In this document: positions 1 through 11,498 of the stretch, piece after piece
Numbering within the stretch: the stretch's first letter is position 1
Layout of the letters: each line of letters begins with the position of its first letter
Assembly: GCA_037893225.1 (NCBI GenBank)
Contig: JAZGUH010000564.1
Location: 806,001 to 870,000 of the forward strand
Origin: Hippasteria phrygiana
Lineage: Eukaryota > Echinodermata > Asteroidea > Valvatida > Goniasteridae
DNA length: 64,000 nucleotides
Reading direction: 5' to 3'
The notes under the pieces: generated by a model
Told to the model about the DNA's origin: nothing
Database searches by the model: none
Seen by the model: only the letters and a program-made list of their open reading frames with translations
Program-made: the position numbers and the translations under genes

Positions 1-2300
1 GGTTCTATAACAGTCTTACACAAGTTTAATATCCTCAAAGTCCTTTTATTGGATCGGATTCAGTGACTGACAAGAAAACACACTGAATCAAAGTTAGATA
101 AATATTTAAGGACTTTCACTGGACTTTTGTATCTGACAAAAATCTCATGTATTGGGACCCTACGAACAAGCAAGTACAAGTAGATGCGATGCATGACCTC
201 AACGGAGGGAATAAACAAGTTCAAGATCCTAGATAAGGGTGATTCCATAAATGTGGGGGCCGGTGTCCCTCTTTACATTGTGATATTTGTTTCACATGTA
301 TTACCAACAGTTTACCGTGATTTTAGTTGCTTAAATTATAGTACTTGTACCTAAATATATGGTAGCAAAGGATGAAACATCTGACTAATTTCCTGACAGT
401 ATGGTGTCCTAAATAGTTCACGGTTTCACGTGTAAAAGGGACACCAAAGCTGCGACATTTTAAAAACTGCTGTTGAAATGCATTGTTTGGTTTTCAAATA
501 CTACCATGTGCACATATGTGTATGAAAAAATGCCCTTCATGTATGTTAAAGCATGTTAATACTGCTTAAGAATGGCACCATATTTAAATGATTTAATAAC
601 TAGTTGACCGAGATTGACAGTGTGTTAGCCCAAATGTTTCACGTGTAAACAAGACCCACTTTTTTGGTGTCCCTTTTACACGTGAAATTTGTGTAATGTT
701 TCTGAGAAATAGAAAGATAATTGGGTTCACTGGCAAATCCAAATCTATCATCATTAATTACATGTCCCACTTGATAAGTGTGAAATCATAACAAAGATTG
801 CATGCTTGGAAATGTTTAATTTTGGGCCATTTACTAGGTTTCACGTGTAAATGGGGACACCAAATGGTGTCCCCATACGTAATCATGCACCAAATTGTTA
901 TTTTCACAATAAACCTTGATGTTTTATCCTGGGTAATACATTTTAAAATAGACACACCACATTGAGCATGAATTATCACAAATATAGCAGAAAACTAATT
1001 TGGTGTCCTCTTTACACGTGAAACCGTTAATGGGTTTTGACATGATATTTTGGCATTTCTGGAGTAAATAATGTCTGATTTTGGCTACAATTAATCAGGA
1101 ATGTCAATATATTTAAGTTATAGTGAACATTATTAATAAATCCCCTGTCAATCAATGTTTCCTTTTTAGGTAAAAATGTCACAAGTTGGTACTCTAATTT
1201 ATGGAATAACCCACAACCAAAAAATGAAAGAACCCGTGAGAATTGCAAGTTTCAGTGTTGCATGATGTTATTTTTCTCAGACATCATATAAAACGACAGA
1301 ACACTACAATATCTTCCCAAGAGTCACGTACTACTCTGAATATTATTGTCATGTTGGGGAATATGGGAGGTCTTTAGGCTTAGGCCTACTTTCAATATTT
1401 AAATCCACATTTAAATAATGCAATATCACATTAAATTTGTTTTCGTAACAAGCATATTAAAAACAAATACAGTCAAACACCTTTATAACAAGGTCCTTGG
1501 GACTTCACAATTTACCTTGTCATAACAGGTACCTTGCATTAATAATAATGGAAAAAAAACAAAAACAAAAACTAAGGAGCTATTTTTTTCTTGTTATAAG
1601 CAGGATGTTGTATTAACAGTACTCTTATTATCATGGTTCAACTGTAGTATCAACTGTTTTCAACTGTTTTCCACAAGTATTGAAATCGAAAATTCCCTTT
1701 TCATGCGACAATATTGAAATACACAATGTGTTTGGAAAGTCAGCGGGCTAGAATGGAAAACCCAGGTTACAAGGAAAACTCTTTTTAAAATGTCACTTTT
1801 TGTAACATGCAAGTCATAATACTGTTTCAATTGTTAAAACGAGAAACCCTTTTGCGTTATAGCGTGCGCTATAGCCTTGTGTAAATTTACAGATTATTAT
1901 GATTTACATTTTAATTTGTAAATAATGTTTCTGAAGCCAACCAAATATTTCTTTTTGTCTTGCGACGTGAAAATCACAGATATTGTGCCAATATACAGTC
2001 ACTGGCCAATGTATGGGCTATTCTGTACGTCACAATTTGACTTACCTGTTCTTTATGTAGTGGCTATTATATTCTTTAACTTACCTGATGTTGTTTCACC
2101 TGTTTCTTTGTAGGGCTGTGATTGTTGGTTGCATACACAACTGGTTACATTCTTCCTTTTAAAATATACACCTTGCCCAGTGTGATTACAGTTATATAGA
2201 AGGGCCATGATGGTTGGTTACATATAATGGTTTTGTCCCTTAAATTTATTGTTTTTAAAGCAGGAATGCCGTGGCGTGCATGAGTGAACCTATTTACTGA
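1..2300. other. host non-coding DNA
   Basis: No credible coding region is seen; short open frames here are random. The stretch is AT-rich and holds the CACGTG-containing inverted motif copies described separately. Around 1470-1640 there is a decayed repeat with alternating 'ataacaaggt' and 'accttgt' words, typical of mobile-element debris. There is no parvoviral sequence. Confidence 0.6.
424..1024. repeat. dispersed inverted motif containing CACGTG
   Basis: A motif of about 22 bp reading tttcacgtgtaaa followed by ggacacc recurs at 424-448 (+), 637-658 (+), 666-687 (-), 839-862 (+), partly at 865-876 (-) and at 1002-1024 (-). A degenerate copy lies near 262-300. The copies at 637/666 and 839/865 form inverted pairs separated by a few bases, so they can fold back. 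The core is a CACGTG E-box. This could be subterminal repeats of a DNA transposon or a clustered protein-binding site; the sequence does not decide between them. Confidence 0.55.
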
Positions 2301-2323
2301 ATAGCATTGCGCAAGTCAGTGAG

Positions 2324-2972
2324 TATAAAAGTGACTTGGGTATGGTGGTAAGATTAGTTAGTTATGCTCATGGGGCAGAGTGCAGTACCATGCGTGTCTG
2401 TGTGACTAGAATGGTGTAGTACTGTATGATACGAGTGCTGTATGATTTGAACAGCAGTGAATTGGTTTGAGTTTGCTTTGTCCCGATCCTCGCTCCGCTA
2501 CCAGCACAGTTAATCAGCTCTGTGAGGCTTGGTGCGAGTGGCACGGACAAGCGGGCATTTACACCAACTTTCGTAAGTGATGTTTATGGTTTTCATAAAT
2601 TTAATGCTTTCTATTTAAGGAATGATCATAATTATATTAGTAATTTGATTTGTTAGTTAGGTTGTTTTGAACGTTTTCATTTAATTAATTTATAGATGGC
2701 CCTACATATATTGGTGTCTACGTACATCTACTGATGGGTTATTATGGATTGAGGTTCTAATCTGGTGTTCGACTGTGAGATCGGGAGCTATATGTCCTGG
2801 GTTCATCGCCATGTTGGGATGCTGCAGTTGCCCATATGGACAAGCTCGACACAGACGAAACGGGAGTATTGGATTGATACTTTGGGACTGACCGTCAGAT
2901 TGGTTTGCTGAATTGGAACTGAGATTATAGATGCGTTAAAATTAGGCCCTCGTTGCCTTTATCGCATGTACA
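2324..2972 (+). promoter_or_regulatory. candidate host promoter, leader exon and intron upstream of VP copy A
   Basis: A TATA-like tataaaag lies at 2324-2331. A possible splice donor (gtaagt) starts at 2573. A possible acceptor, a pyrimidine-rich tract ending in acag, lies near 2972. The next exon-like stretch runs into the ATG at 3009 that opens the truncated VP frame, after two short upstream ATG frames. None of this resembles the viral ITR promoter of the other copies. It is a by-eye promoter/leader prediction and may be chance. Confidence 0.25.
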
Positions 2973-3008
2973 GGAGCATGATTATGAACTAATGAATAAG
3001 CTATACAT

Positions 3009-5093
3009 ATGTTAGATATTTTTTGGGAAGCTCCTACACAATCAAGTGATGGTGGTACGCGTTATGATGAATTTGTGCACTTGCTCGGTCCGACTCATTC
3101 TGTACATAGATGGTTTAATCCATACGGAGACGTACCAGAGATTAGTGTACAGGTACGACGAGGTTTTAGAGCTGCATGGAACGACTGGTCTCTAGACGAA
3201 CGAAAAGCAGCGTATCAAAAGATGATGGATCTTAATGATACCGATTTGTCATATAATGTATTTGGTCATAAAGTATATACGGATGCTAGTCAATTAAATG
3301 TGCTTGAACCGATGCTATTAGAATGGGGTCCAGAAATGGGTGGTTCGGATAGGGCCATATGCGAAACAGAAAGGTTTGATGATTATGTTAAACGTATGAA
3401 ACGTCCATTGTTGGATAGAATTAATGCTTATATGGCTAATAGAAATAAAACTGTAGAAGAAGCATTAGTACTATATAGTGAAGAACATTCGGCGGAAAAC
3501 GCAGATGCACCCGAACCCGAAGACGAAGGAGGTCCAAATTCACCGGGCGAAGAACATTCGGCTCTAGAACCACCCGGAGGTTATCAACCCCAAGATCCCG
3601 AACCTCCACCGGCAAAACTACCCGAACCTCCACCGGCAAAACTACCCGAACCTCCACCGGCAAAACTACCCGAACCTCCACCGGCAAAACTACCCCGATT
3701 ACCAGAAACACCACCAGATTCACCCGAACATCCCGGTGAAGTACCCGGACCCATGGCTTCTACTGACGAAACGGCTGCGCCTTCTGGTGGAGCAGGTACC
3801 AGCGAACCCGGTCCCGGACACCACGACGGAGTATCAGTGGGCGGCGACGGTTCACTGCTTTATTCTAAATCATTCACTCATTATGTGTCCACCAATAGTA
3901 ATAACGGAATTACTAAACAGGGAGGCAAATTTAAATTAGATCACGGAATGAATAATATTCCATATAACTTTGTGATGGCCAGTATGACTCCCAGAGATTG
4001 GGCAATGTTACAGTTAAATTCTAGAAAGTGGCAGTTACAGAGTATGGGATTTACCATCGATAATTGCGTGCCCATGTTAGATCAGACTACCAGTGTGGGC
4101 GGTGCCATCAAGCTCAAGACGTCATTTCTCAGTAGTATGAGCCATTACGAGATCTACGAAGATTCTGACAGTTATTTTGGAGCTCACAATAGACCGCAAC
4201 CGTCCACGCTACCCAATAATAATTTTCAGGCACACGAATTACTCAGCAGAGCCGATATGGAATTAGAAAAACCCATGATAGATGTTACTAATGCTGTTAA
4301 ATCGTATAAATATGCAAATAGTACAGATGCTATGAATTCTATATCATTAAACGAAATAGAAAAATGGGCTGTCGTTGATATGCGTAGAGGTAAAAATAAC
4401 GTATTTAATCAACCGATTAATAAACCCTATTCGTACAGTTGGTCTAATCCGGGCGGACATTGGTACGCTTCTAACATACCAGAATCGTTTCTAAATTTAG
4501 AACAGTCGATAGGCGCTCAGACCGATGCTAACGGTGGTAAACGCGTGTTTCAACACGTCAATCCGTGGGATCAAGATACGTTTTTAATGCATCCTACTTA
4601 TAACATGCATACTAAATACGCTCCCAGCAGAGAGATTAATCCGATCTTGACTAAACCCGATAATATGGTTCCTTCTAACGGTTTTCCGACCGATACACAA
4701 GCCATGCAATTTAATAATCTGTGGAGTCTGACCGGACATTCACCCAAGGGATCTCCGGATGTATTCATGAAACTTCCCGTATACCTAGACGCAGAAAATA
4801 ATCCCATGCAGATCATTATGAAGATCAACGTCACCTACTGGTGTAAGATGCGAACTGTACACGAACAAGGCGGTCGTTCTCATTGGCTACCGCCATTCTT
4901 TGGAGTCAAACGTTCGGTTCCCACAGGAGGAATAAACGTGACTCGGCCTATGCAATTTACCGCCAAGGTAGCAGCAGAGCATTACTCTCTCACCGGTACG
5001 CATAGACCCTACGGTACATCCGGGGAACTGAGTGATGTGGGCGCGTCCGAAGTGAGCTTTCCACCAAACGCAAACGCAGAGATGTTTGGTTAG
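3009..5093 (+). CDS. endogenous parvovirus capsid protein VP, 5'-truncated (copy A)
   Basis: An open frame of 694 residues matches the C-terminal half of the 1214-residue VP of the complete copies, from about VP residue 536. Seen in order: the end of the unknown middle region, an acidic proline-rich linker with four PPPAKLPE repeats, a Gly-rich hinge (GGAGTSEPGPGHHDG) and the jelly-roll capsid region ending in NAEMFG. The N-terminal phospholipase A2 part is absent. Homology to copy I stops exactly at the ATG; upstream is host sequence. NS1 copy A follows 80 nt downstream. The frame is uninterrupted, unusual for a truncated viral relic. By sequence it belongs with copies H and I. Whether it is expressed cannot be seen. 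Confidence 0.85.
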   Translation: MLDIFWEAPTQSSDGGTRYDEFVHLLGPTHSVHRWFNPYGDVPEISVQVRRGFRAAWNDWSLDERKAAYQKMMDLNDTDLSYNVFGHKVYTDASQLNVLEPMLLEWGPEMGGSDRAICETERFDDYVKRMKRPLLDRINAYMANRNKTVEEALVLYSEEHSAENADAPEPEDEGGPNSPGEEHSALEPPGGYQPQDPEPPPAKLPEPPPAKLPEPPPAKLPEPPPAKLPRLPETPPDSPEHPGEVPGPMASTDETAAPSGGAGTSEPGPGHHDGVSVGGDGSLLYSKSFTHYVSTNSNNGITKQGGKFKLDHGMNNIPYNFVMASMTPRDWAMLQLNSRKWQLQSMGFTIDNCVPMLDQTTSVGGAIKLKTSFLSSMSHYEIYEDSDSYFGAHNRPQPSTLPNNNFQAHELLSRADMELEKPMIDVTNAVKSYKYANSTDAMNSISLNEIEKWAVVDMRRGKNNVFNQPINKPYSYSWSNPGGHWYASNIPESFLNLEQSIGAQTDANGGKRVFQHVNPWDQDTFLMHPTYNMHTKYAPSREINPILTKPDNMVPSNGFPTDTQAMQFNNLWSLTGHSPKGSPDVFMKLPVYLDAENNPMQIIMKINVTYWCKMRTVHEQGGRSHWLPPFFGVKRSVPTGGINVTRPMQFTAKVAAEHYSLTGTHRPYGTSGELSDVGASEVSFPPNANAEMFG
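3597..3692 (+). repeat. 24-bp in-frame tandem repeat inside VP (4 units)
   Basis: Four perfect 24-bp units encode PPPAKLPE in the acidic/proline linker of VP copy A. The near-identical copy I has three units (36858-36929) and VP copies B and J have a single related unit, so the repeat number varies between copies. Confidence 0.9.
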
Positions 5094-5173
5094 CGCGCGC
5101 GTAATAATAACAGCGTCGGCGTTACAACGACGTTATTTTAGAAACATTCTATTTATTCTTTATTACCGTAAAA

Positions 5174-6493
5174 ATGGCCAACCAACAAACTACCGTTAGA
5201 GCTACGCTCTCTAGAAAACGATCTTACGAGTTATCTTCATCTCCTGTAGTGGCCAGACACCGAGTACGGGAAATGCCAGAAGTCGTCTATGACAACACCA
5301 TCATATTTCAGAGATTGAATGCTCATGCAGACGTAAACCAAGAAGATGTTGTGTACCTATGCGACAAACACATCAAGGACACTATGGATTACATCCTAGT
5401 ACTGCATGATCCAACACGAGATCCGGTGGGATGTCAAATAGCAGGCAAACATGTCCACGGTTATATCCGAACGGCAACAAAACTGAACAATGCGCATCAA
5501 TGGAGAGTGCTAAAAAATGAGGCATTGGGCATGTGCCTCGAAGTGAAGTCACAAACAGTCAAGTATACAAAAGCATTTATGACGTATCTCCAAATGCCGG
5601 GAAAGAAGGTCTTTGCATCTAATGTCAGAAACTACAAAAACCATAATCCTACCATCGCTGAACTATATGACGCTATAACGGCCGAAGACATCAGGCTCAT
5701 GGGTGAAAAGAAACTGAGAGAACGCGGTCCTGCTAGACCAGAACTTCCGGTCAACCGGCATACCGACTCTGAAGTGCTGCAATCCATGATTCGCAAGTAT
5801 AATGCGGCAAGCGCTAATGACTTGATGCAAAAAGTCATGTCATATGAATCAAATGACATTAAGGCAAGAATCGAGAATGCATTCTATAAAGGCAACTTTA
5901 ATCAGTTGTTTACAAAGTGCAAACAGATTGCCCTTTTCGATTATCTCACAAGGTCAATGGAGGAATTAGAGGACGTGTTTCGTCCTGATGAAAGTAACAG
6001 GTACGAGACAGTTGAAGAGAGCGGAAAAATACTCTCAAAATGGGCTAAAGAACAATCCCTTGATCTGGTCGAACTGTCCGTTAGTATTCATCATATTATG
6101 GACAAACATTTGCCCAAAGTCAATACTCTCGTCTTCGAAGGGGCTTCCAATGCCGGGAAAACATGGGTCGTAAACTCCTTGGCTGACCTTGCCGTACATT
6201 ACGGTGAGATCAGTCAGGGAAACTCAGGCTACACGTTTCTATGGCAAGAATGTGTCGACAAGAGGATCATTGTTTTTAATGAACCCTACTTTGACCAATG
6301 CATAATCGAAAAGGCCAAAATTGTACTCGAAGGACAGCAGACATTTGTTCCCGTAAAACATCAGGGTGAGGCCTATCTCAGACGTACACCCGTGTTTGTT
6401 ACTTCGAACCAACCGCTGAGGCGACTTGCAATAATGCTGGGGCGAGAACCTACCCTTTCAAAGCATTATTTTGTTAAACAGACGCCATTTTGA
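5174..6493 (+). pseudogene. parvovirus NS1 replication protein, 3'-truncated (copy A)
   Basis: The first ~415 residues align with intact NS1: HUH nickase motif (KHVHGY), the catalytic-tyrosine region MTYLQMPGK, Walker A (GASNAGKT), Walker B (IIVFNEP) and motif C (VFVTSNQP). Homology ends near 6430, just after motif C; the last ~25 codons are host-derived and lead to a chance stop. The region after the helicase core and the whole C-terminal tail are lost, and no ITR or viral poly(A) region follows. The ATG at 5174 is preceded by the same aaacattcta-containing intergenic stretch as in the other copies. Probably non-functional as a replicase. Confidence 0.85.
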
Positions 6494-6675
6494 AAATGTC
6501 CAGCACAAAACACCGGTAGGTCAACAATTACCCCGATGCTCCAACATACCCGTCCAACACGAAAATAAGCATTCATGTGCGTACTGGATGTCCATGCTTC
6601 ACATTACCACAAATTTTAAGTCACTTTTCCCAGGTTAAATACCTCAAATTGTGATGACAACTTACCTAGGGTAGG

Positions 6676-6723
6676 CACTTCTACTAAGCAGAAATAGAGC
6701 ACTTCTACTAAGCAGAAATAGAG
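6676..6723. repeat. 24-bp tandem duplication
   Basis: Two adjacent identical copies of a 24-bp unit beginning cacttctactaagcag. It is too short for any functional call. Confidence 0.8.
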
Positions 6724-7739
6724 CACGTATTTCTGCGCTTTTGATGAACAGCAAACGGAAGGAAAGTCACCATTATTCTGGGTAAACCCGGTGCAGAGAC
6801 GTAAACAATGCGGTTTTAGAAAGAACACGATTAGGTCAAAGGCCATGTGGCTTTGTTTCGTCAATAGAGGGCAGCAAAGCAGAAAATAACAAAGAAAACC
6901 TTAAGAGTGGACCACTAGCCCCGCTGGCCCAGTAGCCCCACCTTCCCCTACTGCTTGTGTTCATGTTGTAGGGAACATGTGTCACTAACCACTCAGCACC
7001 ATCATGTTTTTTCAAGTTGAAAGTTCGGACAAAAATTAGGCCAAATAGGATTACTCTCATTACAGTATTATGCTGTGGTCCATTCATTACCAGTAATACT
7101 TGGGTTATGGCTACTGTAAATTGGAGTGCATAATAAAAGTTTGACTTTTAATAGTCATTATGCCCCCATGCTCATATAGCTGGGAAAAAATGAGGTCATC
7201 AAGTGGTATGGGTGCAGGTATGCATCCCTCACAACGGTGCTGTGTCCCTTCCAATTTATCCACAAATATTCCAATTCAAAGAAACAAAAATATATTTCTT
7301 TAAATTGCCCTTGAAGTATGCTCATCATGCCATGGCTATTTGCTTGTTACATGTAGCCTGTTTTTGGGTTGTCCTTGAAGGACAGCTGTTTTAAATATAC
7401 CTGTGACATTATCTGGTAATAAACAGAATTGAATTCTGTTTTTAATTTTACAATTAAAAACAATTTGTATTATTTGTTACTTGGCAAAACATCTTTAGCC
7501 TCGGACAATATCTTTAGTCTAGGCGGAGACTAACATCGTTGAAAGCAAGTTCACATCTTTTTCCACTTTTAAATTATGCGGCACTTCCGGTTTGAACCGG
7601 AAGGAAAGGTCAAGTGATTTGACGCACACGAGATAAAATAAAGATCCTGGTTTATACTATCAATTGATACTAAAACCAAGATCAGGGTGTCTTACGGCTG
7701 ATTTTATATAGCATTTTAAAGATAAAAAATATTTATCTT

Positions 7740-8190
7740 AAATCGCTTGTAATATGACACCCGATGACGTCATCATGACGTCACTCTTCGCGGCAGGACT
7801 TTGCATTAGGGTCTATAACTATGCTAACTCTGACTAAGATCCGATGTTTGCTGACCAAAATGCCGATCAGAAAATCTATGCACAAAGTCTATGGGATTTG
7901 GGATAGAACTAAAATCAGAAGATAATCGAACTTGTACTTCTGTACTATTCATAAGATGGAATTGTACTTGTACTTCTCTAGATATATGGCTCCAAAAACC
8001 GCCCCTTTAAGATGAGGTCACGTGACACGTGATGACGCCATCATAAGGTCATTTTAATTTTCATCTAAAAACCTGCTGGTCTACCTAGATATTACGTTTC
8101 AACTTAATCGAACTTATAATTATAATATGGCTGCCAAAAAAGCCCCTTTCAGTTGATGTCACGTGACATGTGATGACGTTATGTGAATTT
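7740..8190. repeat. CRE-palindrome repeat modules (first cluster)
   Basis: Includes gatgacgtcatcatgacgtc near 7764, and two further diverged modules near 8010-8060 and 8140-8185. These follow the pattern gcccctttaagatga(c/g)gtca, then cgtgacacgtgatgacg, then attttcatct. The same words recur at 10.3-10.8 kb, so this is a dispersed host repeat family rich in TGACGTCA and CACGTG words. Confidence 0.6.
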
Positions 8191-9345
8191 TCATCTGTAA
8201 CACCAGGGCCCAATTTCACGGCGTTGCTTACCGTTAAGCAAATGTTTGTGCTAAAAATTTGCTTACGCGTAAGCGTATTTCACGGCGAACTTTTCACGGA
8301 TGCTATGCTTAGCACAAAAATACATGCGCGCGCATCCGATAAATGCGTCGTCTGCTGGCTCCCGTCGCGAAAATATGGGGATATGAGACCCCAAATAAAG
8401 AACCGACGACAGTTCACAGATAAATGTCTCATTTCCGGAAATAAAACTCAGCTCTAGCCTAACTGTCTCAAGACGCTCCTACGCAGGCGAGTCATATACA
8501 GGTCACAGGTCCAGATAAAACGGCTCAATGAACTCAATGAAATTCTCCGTCCGTCAAAATCTCAAGTCCACCGTCGAAAATCAAGTCCTGATCTTATTCC
8601 CAAGCTATAGCCCGTATATAAAACCAAATTTGTAAATAGTCTTTAAATCTTTGATAGAGTGAGAACACTTTATAACTTTGGTGAAGGTAAAAACAAAATC
8701 TCTGTAGTATTAGGTTGCTGTGAGCGTGATTTATTAATTGTATTTTAAGTTATAATTAAAATGCAACCAGTCGGATTGCGCGAAACGAGGTTAGCGTTAA
8801 CCAATCAGAAGCGAGAGATTTAAACATGCTTAGATTTTAATGATGGACATTTAAAGCATAGAATTAGAAGTATTTTGATTGGATAAATTTTAATGCTGCA
8901 CAATCATGCATCGGAATCATATTGACAGCGTAAACTTCTGACGCACTACCCACGTTAGCACTATAATGTGTGTGAAATTTCATTAAACTCAAACTCATGA
9001 AGAAAATTCTCCGTATCAGTCTAAAAGCTCACTATTAAGTTCACGCCAGTACCATTTTCCCATGGAAATATTTCTTTCTGGGATGCTGTCAAAGTTGAGA
9101 AAGTAGAGTTTGGAGACCCCGATTTTCATTACGGCTGTAACAACCGAAATTAAGGACAATGTGTTTGAATGCTAAAAAATGTGCAGGTTTTTCACTCGGA
9201 CAACGAATTGAGCCCATAATTTTATTTTTATAACACAGGAATAACACAGAGAAGTCAAAAAAAATTTCTCACAGTATTTGGAAGAGATGACAAACAGTGG
9301 ATTGGTCACTCAATTCCCATTATGTTAGGGTGAAGGAACATACGT

Positions 9346-9536
9346 ATATGTGTCGGAACAAAGGGGTGTCGGAACATAGGTTGAGTTGTCGGAACATAGG
9401 GGTGTCGGAACATAGGGGTGTCGGAACATAGGGGTGTCGGAACATAGGGGTGTCGGAACATAGGGGTGTCGGAACATAGGGGTGTCGGAACATAGGGGTG
9501 TCGGAACATAGGGGTGTCGGAACATAGGGGTGTAAC
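9346..9536. repeat. minisatellite, 16-bp unit, about 11 copies
   Basis: Tandem array of gtcggaacataggggt with slightly variant units at its left end. Because 16 is not a multiple of 3, all three frames of one strand stay open and give apparent 'CSDTPMFRHPYVPTP' repeat proteins; these are artefacts. Confidence 0.95.
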
Positions 9537-9573
9537 CCATTCTGTGAGGGGAATTTCATAACACTTATTACAT

Positions 9574-9789
9574 TTACTGTGCGTACATAACATACCGATC
9601 TATTAAAATGTGTAGGTCTAGGAATATAACTAGGACTCGGTAAATAAATTTGCCAATGGCTTGTTTTCTTAACCAATTTCTAGCATCCTTTTTAGAAACG
9701 CCAGCTTTCGACGATAATTTTGTTACGGCTCCTTGACCTTTGCAGTAGCCTCGAGGACTGTAAAATATATTTCGCAATTTTGTTTCCAT
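9574..9789 (-). pseudogene. fragment of a transposon integrase-like protein
   Basis: The minus strand encodes a piece reading IFYSPRGYCKG...GVSKKDARNWLRKQ. After a frameshift near 9670 it continues in another frame as WQIYLPSPSYIPRPTHF. Together these resemble the N-terminal region common to integrase-bearing elements of invertebrates (Polinton-like or related retroviral-type integrases). The family name is recalled, not searched. The catalytic core is absent and the fragment runs into the minisatellite. Confidence 0.45.
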
Positions 9790-10319
9790 TTTATTTAAAC
9801 GATTTATAGATTAAACGAGAGCTATTATGTCTGTTTAATCAACAGAAAATAGGGCTTTTCCGCATTAAAAATAAACGAGTTTATGTTTTGTTTTTGTGCA
9901 AATGCAGTTAGTAAAATTCTATACATAGTGCCAAATGACTTATTAAGCTGTTCTTGTAGTTGTCCAGAGATAGGATTAAAATGCACCTTCAAGATGACAT
10001 GTCATAATCCACAATGATGTTATGATGACGTCAATCAAATTAATGTATACGTATGTGTATACGTCATTGTGTGTACATGACCTATCGGCGTTTATGACCA
10101 TTATCAAATCGCAGCGTCGGTTGAACATCACATAATTGCTAAATCTTGGACAAACAAAAACATTCCAAATACGCGCATTATTCGGCCGCATGTGCGCCCC
10201 ATAGATATATAATTAACTATATGTCTGTTTGATAAACAGATCATATGGCATTTCCAAAATATTTCTATATGCGTTTTAGCCTTTTTGAGTGTAGAAGGAA
10301 ATTAAAAATATAAAAAAAT

Positions 10320-10790
10320 CATAGAAAATCAGCCGATGATGTCATCATGACGTCACTTCGGATTTTGCATTCTTGTGACAATATCTGTATACCCACCAAT
10401 TTTCGTGACGATCGGATGTACCCTTATACGTGTTTCAAAAAAGCACATTTTTTGATGACGTCCTCATGATATGACAACACACATTTTTCACATTTATATA
10501 CAATTATGTATGATCTAACAAACCTATTACAAAAAGAATTTCTAAATTAGCATGTTCTGTTGATGATATATGGCTTTAAGGTCCAAAAACTTAAACAATA
10601 CTATAAAATCATATGATGACGTCATCATGACGTCACATCAATTTTCATCTATAACATGCTCACCTACCAGCCTACCACGTTTGATCTAATCAGACCTACG
10701 GTTCTCTAAATATAGGCCCTTCAAAAATGCACCTTTAAGATGACGTCATGTGACACGTGATGACGTCATCATGACGTCAGAGCAATATGC
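10320..10790. repeat. CRE-palindrome repeat modules (second cluster)
   Basis: Copies of (g/c)atgatg(a/t)(c/t)gtcatcatgacgtca occur near 10334, 10618 and 10760. They are separated by diverged copies of the same ~150-bp module seen at 7.7-8.2 kb, with words such as attttcatctataac and cctttaagatgacgtca. Not viral, though the viral ITRs also carry TGACGTCA. Confidence 0.6.
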
Positions 10791-11127
10791 ACGATTTCAG
10801 CACAGGGTCTCAGTCTACGCAATCTTTCATCAAGATGAAAGATCTGTTTACTGGCAAAAGCGCCGGCGAGAATGAAACGTGCATTGCCTATGGGATTTCT
10901 GATATCGCACGATTTGCGATGTCCCTTCTGAGCCACCTTACACCATTGGTACACGCTGCATGCAGAGCTGCGTGTATCACTTTGTATTTGCTCGTACAGC
11001 GCAACACCACACACGTTTACGTTGGAATGTAGGAACGTACAACATGACACCCATGGTTACACTGCCTTCCCAGAATTCCTTTGTTATCATTTTGTTTTGG
11101 GGCTAAATATTGAAATTGGTATATTTT

Positions 11128-11498
11128 GACGCTGGAGTGAGCTATGATCATGGACCTCATTGGCAGGGCCGTCGTCGTTGTTGCCTATTTTTTTCATTAG
11201 TTGAGGTCGGCGTCGTCGTTGTATGCAAATTTTTTGTTTTGTTCAAAAGTCGCCGCCCGTCGCGCCAAGGCGCGACTGGCGATGGCCGCTTTTTTTATTT
11301 TTTTTTATTTCGCATGGCCGCTAAAGCGGCCATCGCCAGTCGCGCCTTGGCGCGACGGGCGGCGAAATTTGAAAAAAAAAAAAAATTTAAAAAAAATTTG
11401 CATACGACGACGACGCCGATCTCAACTAATGAAAAAAATAGGCAACAACGACGACGGCCCTGCCAATGAGGTCCATGATCATAGCTCACTCCAGCGTC
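11128..11498. repeat. parvoviral ITR palindrome (outer, double-hairpin form)
   Basis: A ~371-bp near-perfect palindrome opens with gacgctggagtgagc and closes with its complement. Each arm contains a GTCGTC run and an AT-rich stretch. The centre holds copies of the two small cross-arm palindromes gtcgcgccaaggcgcgac and ggccgctttagcggcc in inverted arrangement, one partly eroded. It looks like two ITR ends joined head to head. It abuts a second, different palindrome at 11499. Confidence 0.8.

Larger units (their letters stand above)
6433..11127. other. host intergenic DNA between viral copies A and B
   Basis: No intact gene is visible. Contents include a two-unit 24-bp tandem repeat (6676-6723), CRE-palindrome modules, a decayed fold-back-rich repeat near 8205-8330 (gcttacc/ggtaagc-type words), a 16-bp minisatellite and a transposon integrase fragment. 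The flank at 6433 is an abrupt virus/host junction. The flank at 11128 is the outer edge of an ITR palindrome. Confidence 0.6.

Noticed and set aside
3436..3723. Minus-strand VLPVEVRV repeat protein
   Set aside because: Antisense shadow of the VP linker repeat.
9346..9536. CRISPR-like array
   Set aside because: Units are contiguous 16-bp repeats with no spacers, in a eukaryotic context.
9306..9676. Repeat proteins of the form CSDTPMFRHPYVPTP on the minus strand
   Set aside because: Produced by the 16-bp minisatellite, which stays open in three frames; no independent coding support.
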